Assembly: GCA_965146665.1 (NCBI GenBank)
Contig: CBCTHE010000011.1
Span: forward strand, 71,769 to 135,768
Direction of reading: 5' to 3'
Origin: Ructibacterium sp965146665
Lineage (GTDB): Bacteria; Bacillota; Clostridia; Monoglobales; Monoglobaceae
DNA length: 64,000 nucleotides
The translations under genes and the position numbers were made by a program. The first letter of the stretch is position 1; each line of letters starts with the position of its first letter. The notes under the pieces were generated by a model that was given only the letters and a program-made list of their open reading frames with translations, had not been told where the DNA came from and did no database searches. Shown piece by piece: positions 26,127 through 35,481 of this stretch.

Positions 26127-26186
26127 AGGCGGCTCCGATAACAGTTCAGCCGCCTGACGGCGGAGGGCGGTAAATTTTTACCGCCC
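26127..26186 (-). terminator. Two adjacent hairpins after the beta-helix gene
   Basis: AGGCGGCT (26127-26134) pairs with AGCCGCCT (26148-26155), followed by TTTGATC on the minus strand. A second hairpin GGGCGGTAAA/TTTACCGCCC lies at 26165-26186. Together they fill the 325-base gap before the AraC promoter, which holds no gene. Confidence 0.55.
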
Positions 26187-26251
26187 CTTTTGCGGGAACA
26201 TAGTTATGTCAGCCAGCCGTTATCCTCTGCTCTTCATTTCCCCCAGACAAT

Positions 26252-29200
26252 TCACTTTTTCCATACAATAGCTCGCTCATATTGCATTTGATCACGAAAC
26301 ACCATAACCGACACCACTGCTTCTTCTGGCAATTTTTCATACTTCTCCAAAAAGTCTTGCTTATTTTGGATTTCCTGCCCGTTCATCGAAAGAATAACAT
26401 CATTTTCCTGCAGCTTATCACTTCCGCTGTATCTTACATCCAGCGGTGCTATAATATAGAGTCCTTTATATTCTTTCATTCCGGCAGCTGAGAGGATCCC
26501 TTCGGAATAAATACTCGAGATGCGTCCCCCCATGAAATTCTCCTCATCCGAACCGTCATCGACTATTTCAAAATTTAATTTCTGTACCGGCGGTTCCGGC
26601 GCGCCTTTCACACCAAAAGAGTTCATGTCAAAATTTTTGAAACCAAGTTCTAAAGCGGGCGACAGCGCTTTTACTGTATAATCTTGGCTTGCGGGTGCCG
26701 CAAACAGCGGATCGGCGATTGTATAATCCACATCTGCAGAATTTCCTTCTGAATTCACCGTTACTGTATTGATTCCAAAATAAAATAAATTTTTTCCGAA
26801 TGTTGTCTTTGAGCCTTCATTTGTCGATATGAATTTGTACGGCATATTCGAGATTATGATGTTGTTTTGGACATAGTCGTCATTTCCGGCATAAGATACA
26901 TGTATGTTAATTTTGCTGTTAATAATGATATTATTTCTGACTGTCCGGCTAAATCCTTCTCTTAGTTTGATTCCCGTTCCCAAAAACAGATTGTCATAGA
27001 TTTCATAGTTACTGGAGCCATCATCTAAGTCAACGCCGAACTCTCCTGTATGCGTAATCCGATTATGCCGTATTATACTTGTTTCCATCGCATCCAAAAA
27101 TGCATATGGCTTCTTTTTGGCGCCATCGCTTCCGCGCGTGTTGTATCCTCCAAGCGACCAAAATCTATCCCTTCCCCACGCATTGACAGGGCCGTGATCG
27201 CCAGTACCCCGCACACAGTCAAAAATATCGTTGTCTTCAATCAGATGCCCCCCAAAGGTTCCGTCACTAATATTCACACCTGCTCTGGGGCATCGGTGAA
27301 TCGTGTTTCCCTTTACATGTATCCGCGAGGCAATCGACATACAAACGCCTGAAACCTGCTTTTCATATAGGCCTAAATCATACATATAATTGTTGCTGAC
27401 AGTAATGTCCCTTGGATAGTCTTCCGTTTTTGGCCCACGCTCTTTATCACTGATAACCGCCTTATGGTCATTATCATCCCAATGAGAAGGATCCCGCACC
27501 GCGTCTTCCTTTCCCACAATAAGAACTGCGCTTGCTCCAATGTGCGTCATAGCGTTTTGGTCTATGGTATGGTTTTCGTTATATCCGCTCATCATAACAG
27601 CATTTCCGCCGATTTCATTAAATTCACAATTTTTAATTGTAATATTTTTTGCGTTTTCCATAAATATCACACCGGTCCTCGCCAGTCCCCAATCGCCACG
27701 CAAAGGCCGTTCATAACTGCTGTTGAACAAGGTTCTGTGTGTTTTTGTAAAACAAATTCCATCAAACGTAATATTTTGAACTGCCTTTTCCGCACTGTTC
27801 CCCGACAGGCGGATTAGTTCGGATGCCGCCGCCCCTTCAAATGCGGCACCAGACAGCTCCATCCCCTTTGGCGGGCAGTAATACAGTTTTCCTGTTTTTT
27901 TATCATAGAACCATTCATTCTCTGCATCTAATTCTTCAAATATATTTTCTACAACCATTTGTGCTGGATTGTATGCTGCTCCTCTGTTATTATCGCCCAC
28001 CCATGCAAGAGAAGCGTTTCCACTGTTGTCAACATCTGTGATTTTATAACTGTTTCCTCCCCATTCTCTTTCATGCATTGCACGGACATAACCTTCTTCC
28101 GGAATAGATTTCCACACATTCTTGATCCTTTCCGCGGCCAAAACATCGGCGGCGGCTCCGTGATAGCCAAATAATGTATCATCCGTTGTATAGTTTGGAT
28201 ATCGTGCCATTGTCTGGCGTGCGGAATTCGCATACAGCACATCAAAATCATAGCCGGGGCCTATATCGCTGACCATAATATCTCCGCTGTATCTCTCCCA
28301 CTGAAGCTGCCCCAAATACACCGAACCATTAAATTCTACTTTTTCATCCCCATAGGCACTATAAGTTATACTGCCCGCTTCCGACGGCGTGTTTTCCGCA
28401 TCCCACTCCACCGGCTCATTCATATAGTAAACCCCTTCACGAAAGAAAATCGTTACATCTGCTTCCGGCATAGATGCCGATGCATTTTGCGCTGCCAATG
28501 TGGCACGCGCAACCGATTGAAATGGATAAGCAAAGGAACCGTCTCCCCTATCGTCCCCTAAAGGAGAAACATATATATTCAAATTATTGTTTTGTATTCT
28601 AAATGGTTTATGTATAGGCATGATACTCTCGCTTTCCCAGCAAAATACACTTGCTGTTTCATTCTTCTGCAAGGGGGCCATAGGAACGGTCAGCTCCATC
28701 TTTTGGTATCCGGAAAGCTGAACAGGAGTTGTGCGGCAGCGGAGCAAGCTGCCTGAAAAATCATATACAGCTGTTATAATTTCCGCCTGCTTTATCTCGC
28801 CCGTTTGATTTTCTAAGCAGGTACAAAACTGAAATTTTTCTCCTTCACTTGCCATCGCTGTCTGCTTCCCGTCTGTACTGTAAAATCCGCTCTCCGGTGA
28901 TATGAAAATATCACCTCCTGCAACGAGCGTAAAATTCAAATGTACATCATTCACCTCAGTTCCTTTTGACAGCGTTCCGCTCAGCCTAATTTTTATGTCC
29001 TCTTCTGCCGGTCTCATTAGGAGCCGGCCGCTTGTATTATCAATATAGCCCTGAGGAAAGGAATTCCAGACAAGGTTCACGCCCTTGTTTTGCAGCTCCG
29101 TGGTTACAGCAGTGAGGTTCAAATCGGTCCATACCCGCTGCCGGGATATATTCTGACCTCTTATCTCGTTCCATCCAATGGCGCCCGCCAGTTCCTCTAA

Positions 29201-29737
29201 CTCATTCCGAATACTCTTCAGTCCTGCATAACGTATCTTTTGCAGCTCAAAGTAATTTTGCCCGCTTGGATAATCGCTGCGGATTGTTACCCTTAAAGTA
29301 TGGGATTGCAACACAAGCCCCTCTGCCTGATATAATATTTGGTTTGCCGCAGGTGCATCGGTTCTTTGGATTACCACTTTCCCATTGTCCGTACCGGGAG
29401 CAGGCTGACTGTCCAGAAACACATCAATATTCCCCACATTTTTGTCCGTATACCCAATTAACGCAACGCTTGTGCCTGTGAATACATATTCTAAGGCCAA
29501 CCCTTCAGTTACAGAACTGCCGTTATAAAGAAAGTTCTTTCCTGCCTGCCGCATCCATTTGTCACCAATAAGTGTAAATTCTGACGGGACCGTTTCCGCC
29601 TGGTCTGCTTTTTCTGTATAAACATCAAAGGTTATATACACACCGTCTTCCGCAGCAGCTTCGGAAAATAATCCCAGTGCCATACAAAAACCTAAGGCTA
29701 AAACAAGTATCTTTCTGTGCTGTCTTACGATACGCAT
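26252..29737 (-). CDS. Secreted right-handed beta-helix protein with C-terminal PDZ domain
   Basis: A 1161-residue exported protein with a signal peptide (about 1-29, ending SEAAAED). An N-terminal beta-sandwich region (about 35-175) is of carbohydrate-binding type. The signature NIYVSPLGDDRGDGS (near 385) opens a large parallel beta-helix (about 385-1050), rich in N-x-F/I-x turns, as in pectate lyase-like and GH-type enzymes. The last 95 residues are PDZ-like (GLYIIAPLDVRYSGSDKLQENDVILSMNGQ). The catalytic family cannot be assigned. A role in polysaccharide or glycan breakdown is inferred, with the adjacent membrane AraC protein as likely regulator. The beta-helix/PDZ pairing is unusual. Confidence 0.8.
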   Translation of the reverse strand: MRIVRQHRKILVLALGFCMALGLFSEAAAEDGVYITFDVYTEKADQAETVPSEFTLIGDKWMRQAGKNFLYNGSSVTEGLALEYVFTGTSVALIGYTDKNVGNIDVFLDSQPAPGTDNGKVVIQRTDAPAANQILYQAEGLVLQSHTLRVTIRSDYPSGQNYFELQKIRYAGLKSIRNELEELAGAIGWNEIRGQNISRQRVWTDLNLTAVTTELQNKGVNLVWNSFPQGYIDNTSGRLLMRPAEEDIKIRLSGTLSKGTEVNDVHLNFTLVAGGDIFISPESGFYSTDGKQTAMASEGEKFQFCTCLENQTGEIKQAEIITAVYDFSGSLLRCRTTPVQLSGYQKMELTVPMAPLQKNETASVFCWESESIMPIHKPFRIQNNNLNIYVSPLGDDRGDGSFAYPFQSVARATLAAQNASASMPEADVTIFFREGVYYMNEPVEWDAENTPSEAGSITYSAYGDEKVEFNGSVYLGQLQWERYSGDIMVSDIGPGYDFDVLYANSARQTMARYPNYTTDDTLFGYHGAAADVLAAERIKNVWKSIPEEGYVRAMHEREWGGNSYKITDVDNSGNASLAWVGDNNRGAAYNPAQMVVENIFEELDAENEWFYDKKTGKLYYCPPKGMELSGAAFEGAAASELIRLSGNSAEKAVQNITFDGICFTKTHRTLFNSSYERPLRGDWGLARTGVIFMENAKNITIKNCEFNEIGGNAVMMSGYNENHTIDQNAMTHIGASAVLIVGKEDAVRDPSHWDDNDHKAVISDKERGPKTEDYPRDITVSNNYMYDLGLYEKQVSGVCMSIASRIHVKGNTIHRCPRAGVNISDGTFGGHLIEDNDIFDCVRGTGDHGPVNAWGRDRFWSLGGYNTRGSDGAKKKPYAFLDAMETSIIRHNRITHTGEFGVDLDDGSSNYEIYDNLFLGTGIKLREGFSRTVRNNIIINSKINIHVSYAGNDDYVQNNIIISNMPYKFISTNEGSKTTFGKNLFYFGINTVTVNSEGNSADVDYTIADPLFAAPASQDYTVKALSPALELGFKNFDMNSFGVKGAPEPPVQKLNFEIVDDGSDEENFMGGRISSIYSEGILSAAGMKEYKGLYIIAPLDVRYSGSDKLQENDVILSMNGQEIQNKQDFLEKYEKLPEEAVVSVMVFRDQMQYERAIVWKK

Positions 29738-30049
29738 CTATGCGTCACCCTTTCATTTTTCATATTATCTTCACAACTCAGTCCTCTCTTAAAATTCCCC
29801 CCAATATTTTTTACAAACACTATAGTATCAGTACATAAAACACCGGTCAATTAGAAATTTACGCCTTGCTTTTCCTATAGTATACTTTATGCGCAAACAG
29901 TATATTGAATGGCATAAACAGCATAAGCAAGGGAAAAAATTGGTGTAAAAGCAGGAGAAAAATCGGCGGCTGTTGGACGGGAACACCACCAAAACGATTA
30001 CGTTTGCCAGTGAGAAGATGGAAGGCCACACTGTCCAGAGTATCTATCC
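29738..30049 (+). other. Gap at the start of the accessory region, decayed sequence
   Basis: The first half is the AT-rich upstream region of the beta-helix gene. From about 29950 the sequence becomes protein-like again (a short stretch LDGNTTKTITFASEKMEG in one frame) and leads into the integrase remnant. No intact gene is seen. Confidence 0.4.
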
Positions 30050-30274
30050 TGCACCTTCAAAACGCTGATCAAGGACAACGGTCTGCCGGAAATCCAGCTG
30101 CACCGTCTCCGCCGCACCTGCGGCAGCCTTGTATGAGAGACGGGGCTCAATGTCAAACGCATCAGCGCGTACCCCATCCACTTCAGCATCAGCACAGCAG
30201 CGGATACTTATACCCACTTCCTGCCGCAGATAAAAATGGAGATGAGCAGGGGCCTTAACAACATGATTCGTTAG
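30050..30274 (+). pseudogene. Tyrosine recombinase (phage/ICE integrase) C-terminal remnant
   Basis: In one frame the text reads CTFKTLIKDNGLPEIQLHRLRRTCGSLV, an in-frame TGA at 30134-30136, then ETGLNVKRISA...TAADTYTHFLPQ to a stop at 30274. This is the catalytic end of a tyrosine integrase: the HxLRxTCGSL block and the tyrosine of the TAADTYTHFL box. The LGHS box is eroded to YPIHFS. No start and no N-terminal half remain. It marks a lost element at the backbone/accessory border. Confidence 0.8.
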
Positions 30275-30670
30275 GACAAATTCAGTGGAAACAATAAAAA
30301 CCAGATTACATTAGAACAAAACCTGTCAGAACCACAAGCAAATTGGTTATACCACTAATTTTGTCTATAAAATGAATATAACAAAAAAATCCGACCCTAT
30401 CACCAATCAGTTTAAGGTTCGGATTTTCATGCTTTGTGTTGTCACTCCAATTTTGATACAATGGAGCAAAAATGCTGCTATTTAGTGTAAAATCTTAACA
30501 TTTTAGCAAAATAACATGGGGTATATGGATATGCTCTAAACTTTTATACAGAAAACAAAAACCTTTTAGCGTAATGCTATACAATTCAGCAAATTAGATT
30601 TAGTATGCTAAATTGTTTAATGGAGTTTTCACATTGCGAAGTCTATTACTTTTCACTCGGTTTTTTATGA
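30275..30670. other. AT-rich gap with a terminator and repeated TTTAGC motifs
   Basis: No gene is seen. A hairpin at 30383-30427 (AAAATCCGA... TCGGATTTT) looks like a terminator. Beyond it, TTTAGC-type motifs recur, and CAATTCAGCA (30582-30591) forms an imperfect inverted repeat with TGCTAAATTG (30606-30615). Its role is unknown; it may be a former regulatory or attachment region. Confidence 0.4.
30383..30427. terminator. Terminator-like hairpin
   Basis: AAAAATCCGACCCT and AGGTTCGGATTTT form an interrupted stem. The same TCCGAACC stem type recurs after the tRNA-Leu gene at 48876-48919. Confidence 0.55.
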
Positions 30671-31186
30671 TCTGAATTCTCTGCTTACCCATTCAAGCCG
30701 CATAGTTACCTTGAGCATCATTTCTACAAGCTGGCTGCTGCTGAAAACAGGGTTACACTCATGAATCGTGTTGAGCCGACAAGAGGAAATGTGACTGAGG
30801 AAAAAGACAGCGAATTGAACACATATATCAAGAACGCCAAAACCGTAATGTGTATGCTGGGGTACAAGACTTTTGGAATCTATCAAGAAGAGCGTGAGAT
30901 ATATTATATCAAAACCTGCGGAGCCGACGCCAGTTGTATACACACTTCTCTGGGGTATAAAATACTAGAAGGAAGCACTATAAGACGTGATACGACAAAG
31001 AGCTGTCCGAAAGGTCTATTGCATCTGCGAGAGGCAAAAAGCAAATACATAGATGAAAATTACAAACTGACGCGAACGATTGTTGTAAATTCAGGTTCCC
31101 GCGCCGCTTCCTTTGTACTTGACGGAAGCCGGAACATGAGCGAATGGAAAACGGAAGACGGCCGTGTCATGAGACCAGAAAAATGA
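30671..31186 (+). pseudogene. GIY-YIG nuclease/DUF4357 protein, 5'-truncated
   Basis: The frame is open from 30671, just after a TGA. Homology starts before the first ATG (30761): PFKPHSYLEHHFYKLAAAENR matches the YLEHHFY segment that follows the GIY-YIG domain in intact relatives. The C-terminal 90 residues (GSTIRRDTTKSCPKGLLHLRE, SAASFVLDGSRNMSEWK type) are DUF4357. The nuclease domain itself is missing, so any product from 30761 (141 residues) would lack it. It probably is a remnant. DUF4357 is often seen on restriction and nuclease proteins. Confidence 0.75.
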
Positions 31187-31335
31187 AAACGACCGCTTTT
31201 TGAAAAGAAAATCACCGCTTTTTAAAAATCAAAAAATGACGGATAAAAAATGACCGTTTTTGGCTTCAGCCTGAAAAGCGGTCATTTTCGTGGAAAAAGC
31301 CGTCATTTTGAAAACAGTCGAAAAAGGGAAAAAGC
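31187..31335 (+). repeat. Dispersed GACCGCTTTT repeat, copy A
   Basis: Tandem-like GACCGCTTTTTGAAAAG blocks are followed by the hairpin ATGACCGTTTTTGGCTTC with its arm TGAAAAGCGGTCATTTT (31249-31288). A related segment with the same hairpin lies at 48285-48450 and a partial one at 35380-35446. The hairpin ends in TTTTCG and could terminate transcripts. Confidence 0.75.
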
Positions 31336-31513
31336 AGGGGCCAAACTGCCCGCTATACTTTCCTTAAAGCATTTTTTGGGCCAGATCCTGCGATACCCCT
31401 TTGAGGTGAGGAGACGGTACATTGAAGAATCCAGAGCGTTTGGAATATGGGAAAGCAGTTCGATGCTTATGTATTAGTTGCTTGGTTGGTAACAGCTATA
31501 TGTAATATCACCA

Positions 31514-31545
31514 GAAAAGCGCCGGGGCGATCGGCGCTTTTTCTG
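31514..31545. terminator. Bidirectional terminator
   Basis: AGAAAAGCGCC, eight-base loop, GGCGCTTTTTCT. It lies 60 bases from the OYE stop and could end that minus-strand transcript. The 31336-31513 stretch before it holds no recognisable gene. Confidence 0.75.
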
Positions 31546-31604
31546 TTTGAATATGAATGATATGCGTTTCCATTGAAGATCCAGGTTCATCATCAAAGGT
31601 ATTT

Positions 31605-33719
31605 CTAACGAATCGACCGGGCCAATTCAAATGCGCTGCGGGTCGCCTCACCGATCCGTCCTGGTTTTCCTGCATCACCAATCACATAGAGGCGTTCATA
31701 ATGGCCTATGCACTCCTTCGCCAGTACGTCGCGGCGCCGCACTCCGACGGCCAGGACGGTAACATCGGTCTGAACCGTTTCCAATACACCATCCTTCCGG
31801 CTTAGATGCAGAACCCCGTCGCCGATCCTGTCCAGCCGTCTGCCGGGTAAAAAGGTGACCGCACCTTCTTCCAACCTTTGGAGAACGTCCTTAACATTTG
31901 TGGGGTATGCGCCGGGAGCGATCTGGTCAGCCATTTCGATGATAGTAACGGTATTTCCCTGTTTCAGAAGAAATTCAGCTGTTTCCAAGCCGGTCATACC
32001 GGAGCCGATTACGGCGATCCGTTTCCTGGAATAGCGTTTTTCCCCGGTTAACACCGGCGTCACGGTCACTACCGAATCCTGATCCGAGCCGGGTATCCGC
32101 GGAGCTGCCGCCTCTCCGCCGGTTGCAAGGATGACAGCGTAGGGCTGGTACTCGTCAATGATTTTTTTGTCGGCAGCCACATTGTACCGGATGATGACTC
32201 CCTGTTGACGGGCCAGAAGGGTAAGCTCCTCGATAAACCAGCCAATCTTCTCTTTATAGGGCGGGGCTTCAGCAAGGAGCAGTTGTCCGCCCGGTTCGGC
32301 GTTTTGTTCCAAAATTGTGACCTGAAAATTCCGTGCAGCCAACTCCTTTGCAGCGGTCAGCCCCGCCGGACCCGCGCCTACGACGACGATTTTTCGTCCG
32401 TTTCCGTCCCTCCGCAGGGGGCTTTCATACTGGCTCTCCCTGCAGGCTCGGGGATTCACAGCGCAGGAAACTGGTTTGCCGTTCAATATATTTTTGCGGA
32501 AACACTCCATGCAGTATAAGCAGCAAATGCACTTTAATATCTCGTCGCTGCGCCCTTCCTGTGCTTTTTTTGCCCACTCAGGATCAGACAAGAATGGACG
32601 CCCCATGGCGATGAAATCCTGCGTTCCCTCCGCAAGCTGCGCCTCTGCCTGCTCCGGGGAACGAATCAGATTGGCGGCGATCACAGGGATTCCCACCACG
32701 TCTTTGATCGCTTTCGCCAGATATTTGCGCCAGCCGGGTGCAAAGCTGATGGGCTCGCAGGAGGTCTGCTCCGTGTCGTAGTTGCCGCTGCTGACATTGA
32801 TTACATCAATTCCGAGGCGTTCCAGCCGCTTTGCTATCTCCACCCCTTCATCCAGAAGGATGCCTTGGCCGGGGTAGCCGATCCGGTCGTAAAACTCATC
32901 CACCGACAGACGGACGCTGACAGGAAATCCGGCGCCGCATTCCTTTCGGATTCCCCCGATGATCTCCTGCAAAAAGCGCATCCGGTTTTCCAGGGAGCCG
33001 CCGTATTCATCCGTCCTCCGGTTGGTATAGGGGCTTAAAAACTGCTGAATCAAATATCCATGGGCCCCGTGCAGCTCCACACCGTCCGCACCGCCTTTTT
33101 GGGCCCGTTTAGCGGCCGCAATGAACTCGGTAACCAATGTCTTGATTTGATTTATTGTCATGGCCACGGTATTTTGGCTGCGGATTGGGTTTTCGCCCAG
33201 CCCGCAAGGAACGGCGCTGGGTGCCAGGAGAGGCTTCATCCAGCGGTTCATACGCTTCACCATTTTGGGGTCGTCCAGGGCTGCTTCGTCCACGCCTCCG
33301 GCAATCCGGAAGAACAGTTTCCAATAGGCCGGAAGGAGCCGCCCCACCGCCTCGTTCATCCGCCATACGGCGGGGAAAACCACAAGATTTTGCCGTCCAG
33401 GATGGAACAGCTGGACGAAAATTTTAGTGCCATGGGCGTGAACCCGCTCCGAAACCTTACGGAAGGGTTCGATGTAACGGTCATGGGACATGGACAGCAT
33501 CCGGGAATGGGATACGCAGTTTGTTTCATTGATGCGGGTGCATTCGGTCATAATAAGTCCCACGCCGGCGGCGGCCCGCTCCTCATAATAATCGGCCAGT
33601 TCTTTCCCCGCCGTGCCGTCATATTCCGCCAGTCCAACGCACATGGAGGACATAATAATACGGTTTTTGATGGTGACCGGGCCAATGTTCATAGGGGAAA
33701 ATAAAGTTGGATAGTCCAT
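31605..33719 (-). CDS. Old-yellow-enzyme family NADH:flavin oxidoreductase (2-enoate/dienoyl-CoA reductase type)
   Basis: A 704-residue multidomain flavoprotein. An FMN TIM barrel (about 1-360; GVELHGAHGYLIQQFLSP, TNRRTDEYGGSLENRMRF) is followed by a cysteine cluster for a 4Fe-4S centre (CCLYCMEC plus a later Cys before AVNP), an FAD domain (VVVGAGPAGLTAAKELA) and an NAD(P)H domain (AVIGSGMTGLETAEFL). Relatives include 2,4-dienoyl-CoA reductase, 2-enoate reductase and the bile-acid enzymes BaiCD and BaiH, which reduce activated C=C bonds. The substrate is unknown. The start at 33719 follows AGGAGGAAAG. It lies downstream of the TetR gene on the same strand, likely co-transcribed. Confidence 0.9.
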   Translation of the reverse strand: MDYPTLFSPMNIGPVTIKNRIIMSSMCVGLAEYDGTAGKELADYYEERAAAGVGLIMTECTRINETNCVSHSRMLSMSHDRYIEPFRKVSERVHAHGTKIFVQLFHPGRQNLVVFPAVWRMNEAVGRLLPAYWKLFFRIAGGVDEAALDDPKMVKRMNRWMKPLLAPSAVPCGLGENPIRSQNTVAMTINQIKTLVTEFIAAAKRAQKGGADGVELHGAHGYLIQQFLSPYTNRRTDEYGGSLENRMRFLQEIIGGIRKECGAGFPVSVRLSVDEFYDRIGYPGQGILLDEGVEIAKRLERLGIDVINVSSGNYDTEQTSCEPISFAPGWRKYLAKAIKDVVGIPVIAANLIRSPEQAEAQLAEGTQDFIAMGRPFLSDPEWAKKAQEGRSDEILKCICCLYCMECFRKNILNGKPVSCAVNPRACRESQYESPLRRDGNGRKIVVVGAGPAGLTAAKELAARNFQVTILEQNAEPGGQLLLAEAPPYKEKIGWFIEELTLLARQQGVIIRYNVAADKKIIDEYQPYAVILATGGEAAAPRIPGSDQDSVVTVTPVLTGEKRYSRKRIAVIGSGMTGLETAEFLLKQGNTVTIIEMADQIAPGAYPTNVKDVLQRLEEGAVTFLPGRRLDRIGDGVLHLSRKDGVLETVQTDVTVLAVGVRRRDVLAKECIGHYERLYVIGDAGKPGRIGEATRSAFELARSIR

Positions 33720-33821
33720 AATCTTTCCTCCTCTTGGTCTTGCTTTACGCAGGAGGCTCTGCAACAGATTCCTATGCATATTTTTCCCAATAACGAACCT
33801 CCCTATGCACGTTTTAGAAAA

Positions 33822-34349
33822 TCAGCAGTTCCCCTTTACAATGCGCCAAAATTCATCCGCCATAGTTTCCGGCGTTTCCTTCGCGCCGCCCTCCAGCCAG
33901 CAGAGCAGCACGTTATAAAAGGCCCCGGCATAGAAGTACAGCTCGTATTTGGAGACGGATCCCACCGGCATATCTCCCCGGGCATCGATTTCACAGTCGG
34001 TGATGATATCCAGCAGCGTGGTCGCCAGTTTGGCGCGATGGAAGGCCAGGACAAGGTTGGAATATTCCTTGTAAAATTGGAATTTATACAAAATCGCCTC
34101 TCTGCTGTGGAAATCATCCGTTTGCAATGGCTTTCCCGCATGGTAACGCTGCGCCATCTGCTCAATCCCGTAGTCGATGAGATCCTCCACCGATTTGAAA
34201 TTGCGGTAAAAGGACGCCCGGGCCACACCGGACTGCGCAATCAGCTCGGTCACAGTCAGTTTAGACCAATCTTTATGTCCTGCAAATTCCACCAGTGCGG
34301 AAAACAAGCGGTCTTTCACCCTTTGGTTGGCCTCTTTTCTCTTGTCCAT
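33822..34349 (-). CDS. TetR/AcrR-family repressor
   Basis: A 175-residue regulator with an N-terminal helix-turn-helix (LTVTELIAQSGVARASFYRNFKSVEDLI, about 30-57) and a helical ligand/dimer domain. The C-terminal part resembles TetR_C_33-type domains seen beside redox genes. It is divergent from the EFR1 ferredoxin gene and upstream of the OYE gene. A perfect 27-base palindrome overlapping both divergent promoters is its probable operator, so it likely represses itself, OYE and EFR1 until a small ligand binds. The start at 34349 is chosen for a GGGGG site upstream. Confidence 0.88.
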   Translation of the reverse strand: MDKRKEANQRVKDRLFSALVEFAGHKDWSKLTVTELIAQSGVARASFYRNFKSVEDLIDYGIEQMAQRYHAGKPLQTDDFHSREAILYKFQFYKEYSNLVLAFHRAKLATTLLDIITDCEIDARGDMPVGSVSKYELYFYAGAFYNVLLCWLEGGAKETPETMADEFWRIVKGNC

Positions 34350-34385
34350 GATACAATTCCCCCTGTTTTGTCTCAGGTCTGCTGA

Positions 34386-34413
34386 TTGACAACAGCGCGC
34401 TATATGATACAAT
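34386..34413 (+). promoter_or_regulatory. Promoter for the EFR1 ferredoxin gene
   Basis: TTGACA (34386-34391), a 16-base spacer and TACAAT (34408-34413); its -10 lies inside the TetR palindrome. Confidence 0.75.
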
Positions 34414-34426
34414 ATGTATCATATAG
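34400..34426. promoter_or_regulatory. TetR operator: perfect 11-bp inverted repeat
   Basis: CTATATGATAC (34400-34410), AATAT, GTATCATATAG (34416-34426). It overlaps the -10 of the plus-strand promoter and the -10 (TATGAT) of the minus-strand promoter, so one bound dimer pair would shut both genes. Confidence 0.85.
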
Positions 34427-34443
34427 TAAAAATGTCAGTTTGT
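34415..34443 (-). promoter_or_regulatory. Promoter for the tetR-OYE operon
   Basis: On the minus strand TTGACA, a 17-base spacer and TATGAT, face to face with the EFR1 promoter across the shared palindrome. Confidence 0.75.
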
Positions 34444-34459
34444 CAAGGAGGACAACATT

Positions 34460-35248
34460 ATGATTTTGTATTTCAGCGGTACCGGAAACAGTCAGTTTGC
34501 GGCTCTTCGGATAGCGAAACTGCTGGGGGAGGATAAGGCGGTTTCCATCAATCGTTGTTTGAAGGATGAAGAAAAAAGGGAGTTCCATTCGGAGCTTCCG
34601 CTGGTTTTTGTCGCGCCTATTTATGCTTGGCGGATGCCAAGAGTCGTGGAGGAATGGATCGAGCATACAAAATTTGAAGGCAACAAAAACGCCTACTTCA
34701 TCTTAACACGAGGCGGCGGCACCGGCGGAAACGCCGCCCTTTATACCCGGCGTCTCTGTGAACGGACCGGCCTGACTTACCGTGGACTGGCCTCCGTGCA
34801 GATGCCGGAAAATTATATTGCATTATCTTCGGCGCCCAGCGAGAGCGAATGTGAAGAGATAATGGCGCGGGCGGAGCCTGTTTTTTCCGCGCTTGCACAG
34901 CGCATCAAGCAGGGAGAGGCGTTTACAGAAGCGCAGGTGTCCCTTGGCGGCAGGTTCCTCAGCGGCCCGTTTAACCCGCTCTACTATTATGTTGCCATTC
35001 ATGACAAGGGCTTTACCGTTTCGGACACCTGCGTGTCCTGCGGGAAGTGCGCCCGGCGGTGCCCGCTGAACAACATTGTCCTGGCAGGCGGGAAACCCCA
35101 ATGGAACGGCAGCTGCACCCACTGCATGGCCTGTATCTGCGGCTGCCCCGCCGAGGCGATTGAGTACAAGTCTATCACCAAAGGAAAGCGGCGTTACTAT
35201 ATCATGGACGATGCCCTGTGCTGGGAGAGGGAGCGTTTTACGAAATGA
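34460..35248 (+). CDS. EFR1-family flavodoxin/ferredoxin fusion protein
   Basis: A 262-residue electron carrier. Residues 1 to about 165 form a flavodoxin-like fold (YFSGTGNSQFAA phosphate loop, APIYAWRMP, LTRGGGTGGNA). Residues about 190-235 hold two 4Fe-4S motifs, CVSCGKCARRCP and CTHCMACICGCP. The EFR1 family is typical of Clostridia, and its partners are mostly undefined. Co-regulation with the OYE flavoenzyme by the shared TetR operator suggests it feeds electrons to that reductase. A GGAGG site lies just before the ATG. Confidence 0.88.
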   Translation: MILYFSGTGNSQFAALRIAKLLGEDKAVSINRCLKDEEKREFHSELPLVFVAPIYAWRMPRVVEEWIEHTKFEGNKNAYFILTRGGGTGGNAALYTRRLCERTGLTYRGLASVQMPENYIALSSAPSESECEEIMARAEPVFSALAQRIKQGEAFTEAQVSLGGRFLSGPFNPLYYYVAIHDKGFTVSDTCVSCGKCARRCPLNNIVLAGGKPQWNGSCTHCMACICGCPAEAIEYKSITKGKRRYYIMDDALCWERERFTK

Positions 35249-35379
35249 AACGCTCCCAAGTTATCCAGATAGAGGGTTGGTAGCGTGAGAAAAAAACAGT
35301 AAGATAAATTACCAGCCGCAGCCGCAACGGCATCTTATGTCCCGGGCGGGTCATGAATAGAGAAATAATGGAAAACAAA

Positions 35380-35446
35380 GGACAGAAGGACTTTAAACGC
35401 TTAATTCCAAAATGACCGCTTTTTACCGCTTTTGAAAAGAAAGACT
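35380..35446 (+). repeat. Dispersed GACCGCTTTT repeat, partial copy B
   Basis: GAAGGACTTTAAACGCTTAA then AAAATGACCGCTTTTT and ACCGCTTTTGAAAAGAAAG. The left part matches copy C at 48290-48310 (AAGGACTTTCAACGCTTAA); the terminal hairpin is missing here. Confidence 0.65.
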
Positions 35447-35481
35447 GTGTAATAATCATTTTGCATTCGCTAGATGTTTAC

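Noticed and set aside
31336..31513. Possible small gene between repeat copy A and the OYE terminator
   Set aside because: The open frame has no ribosome site and part of it matches the repeat, not a protein.
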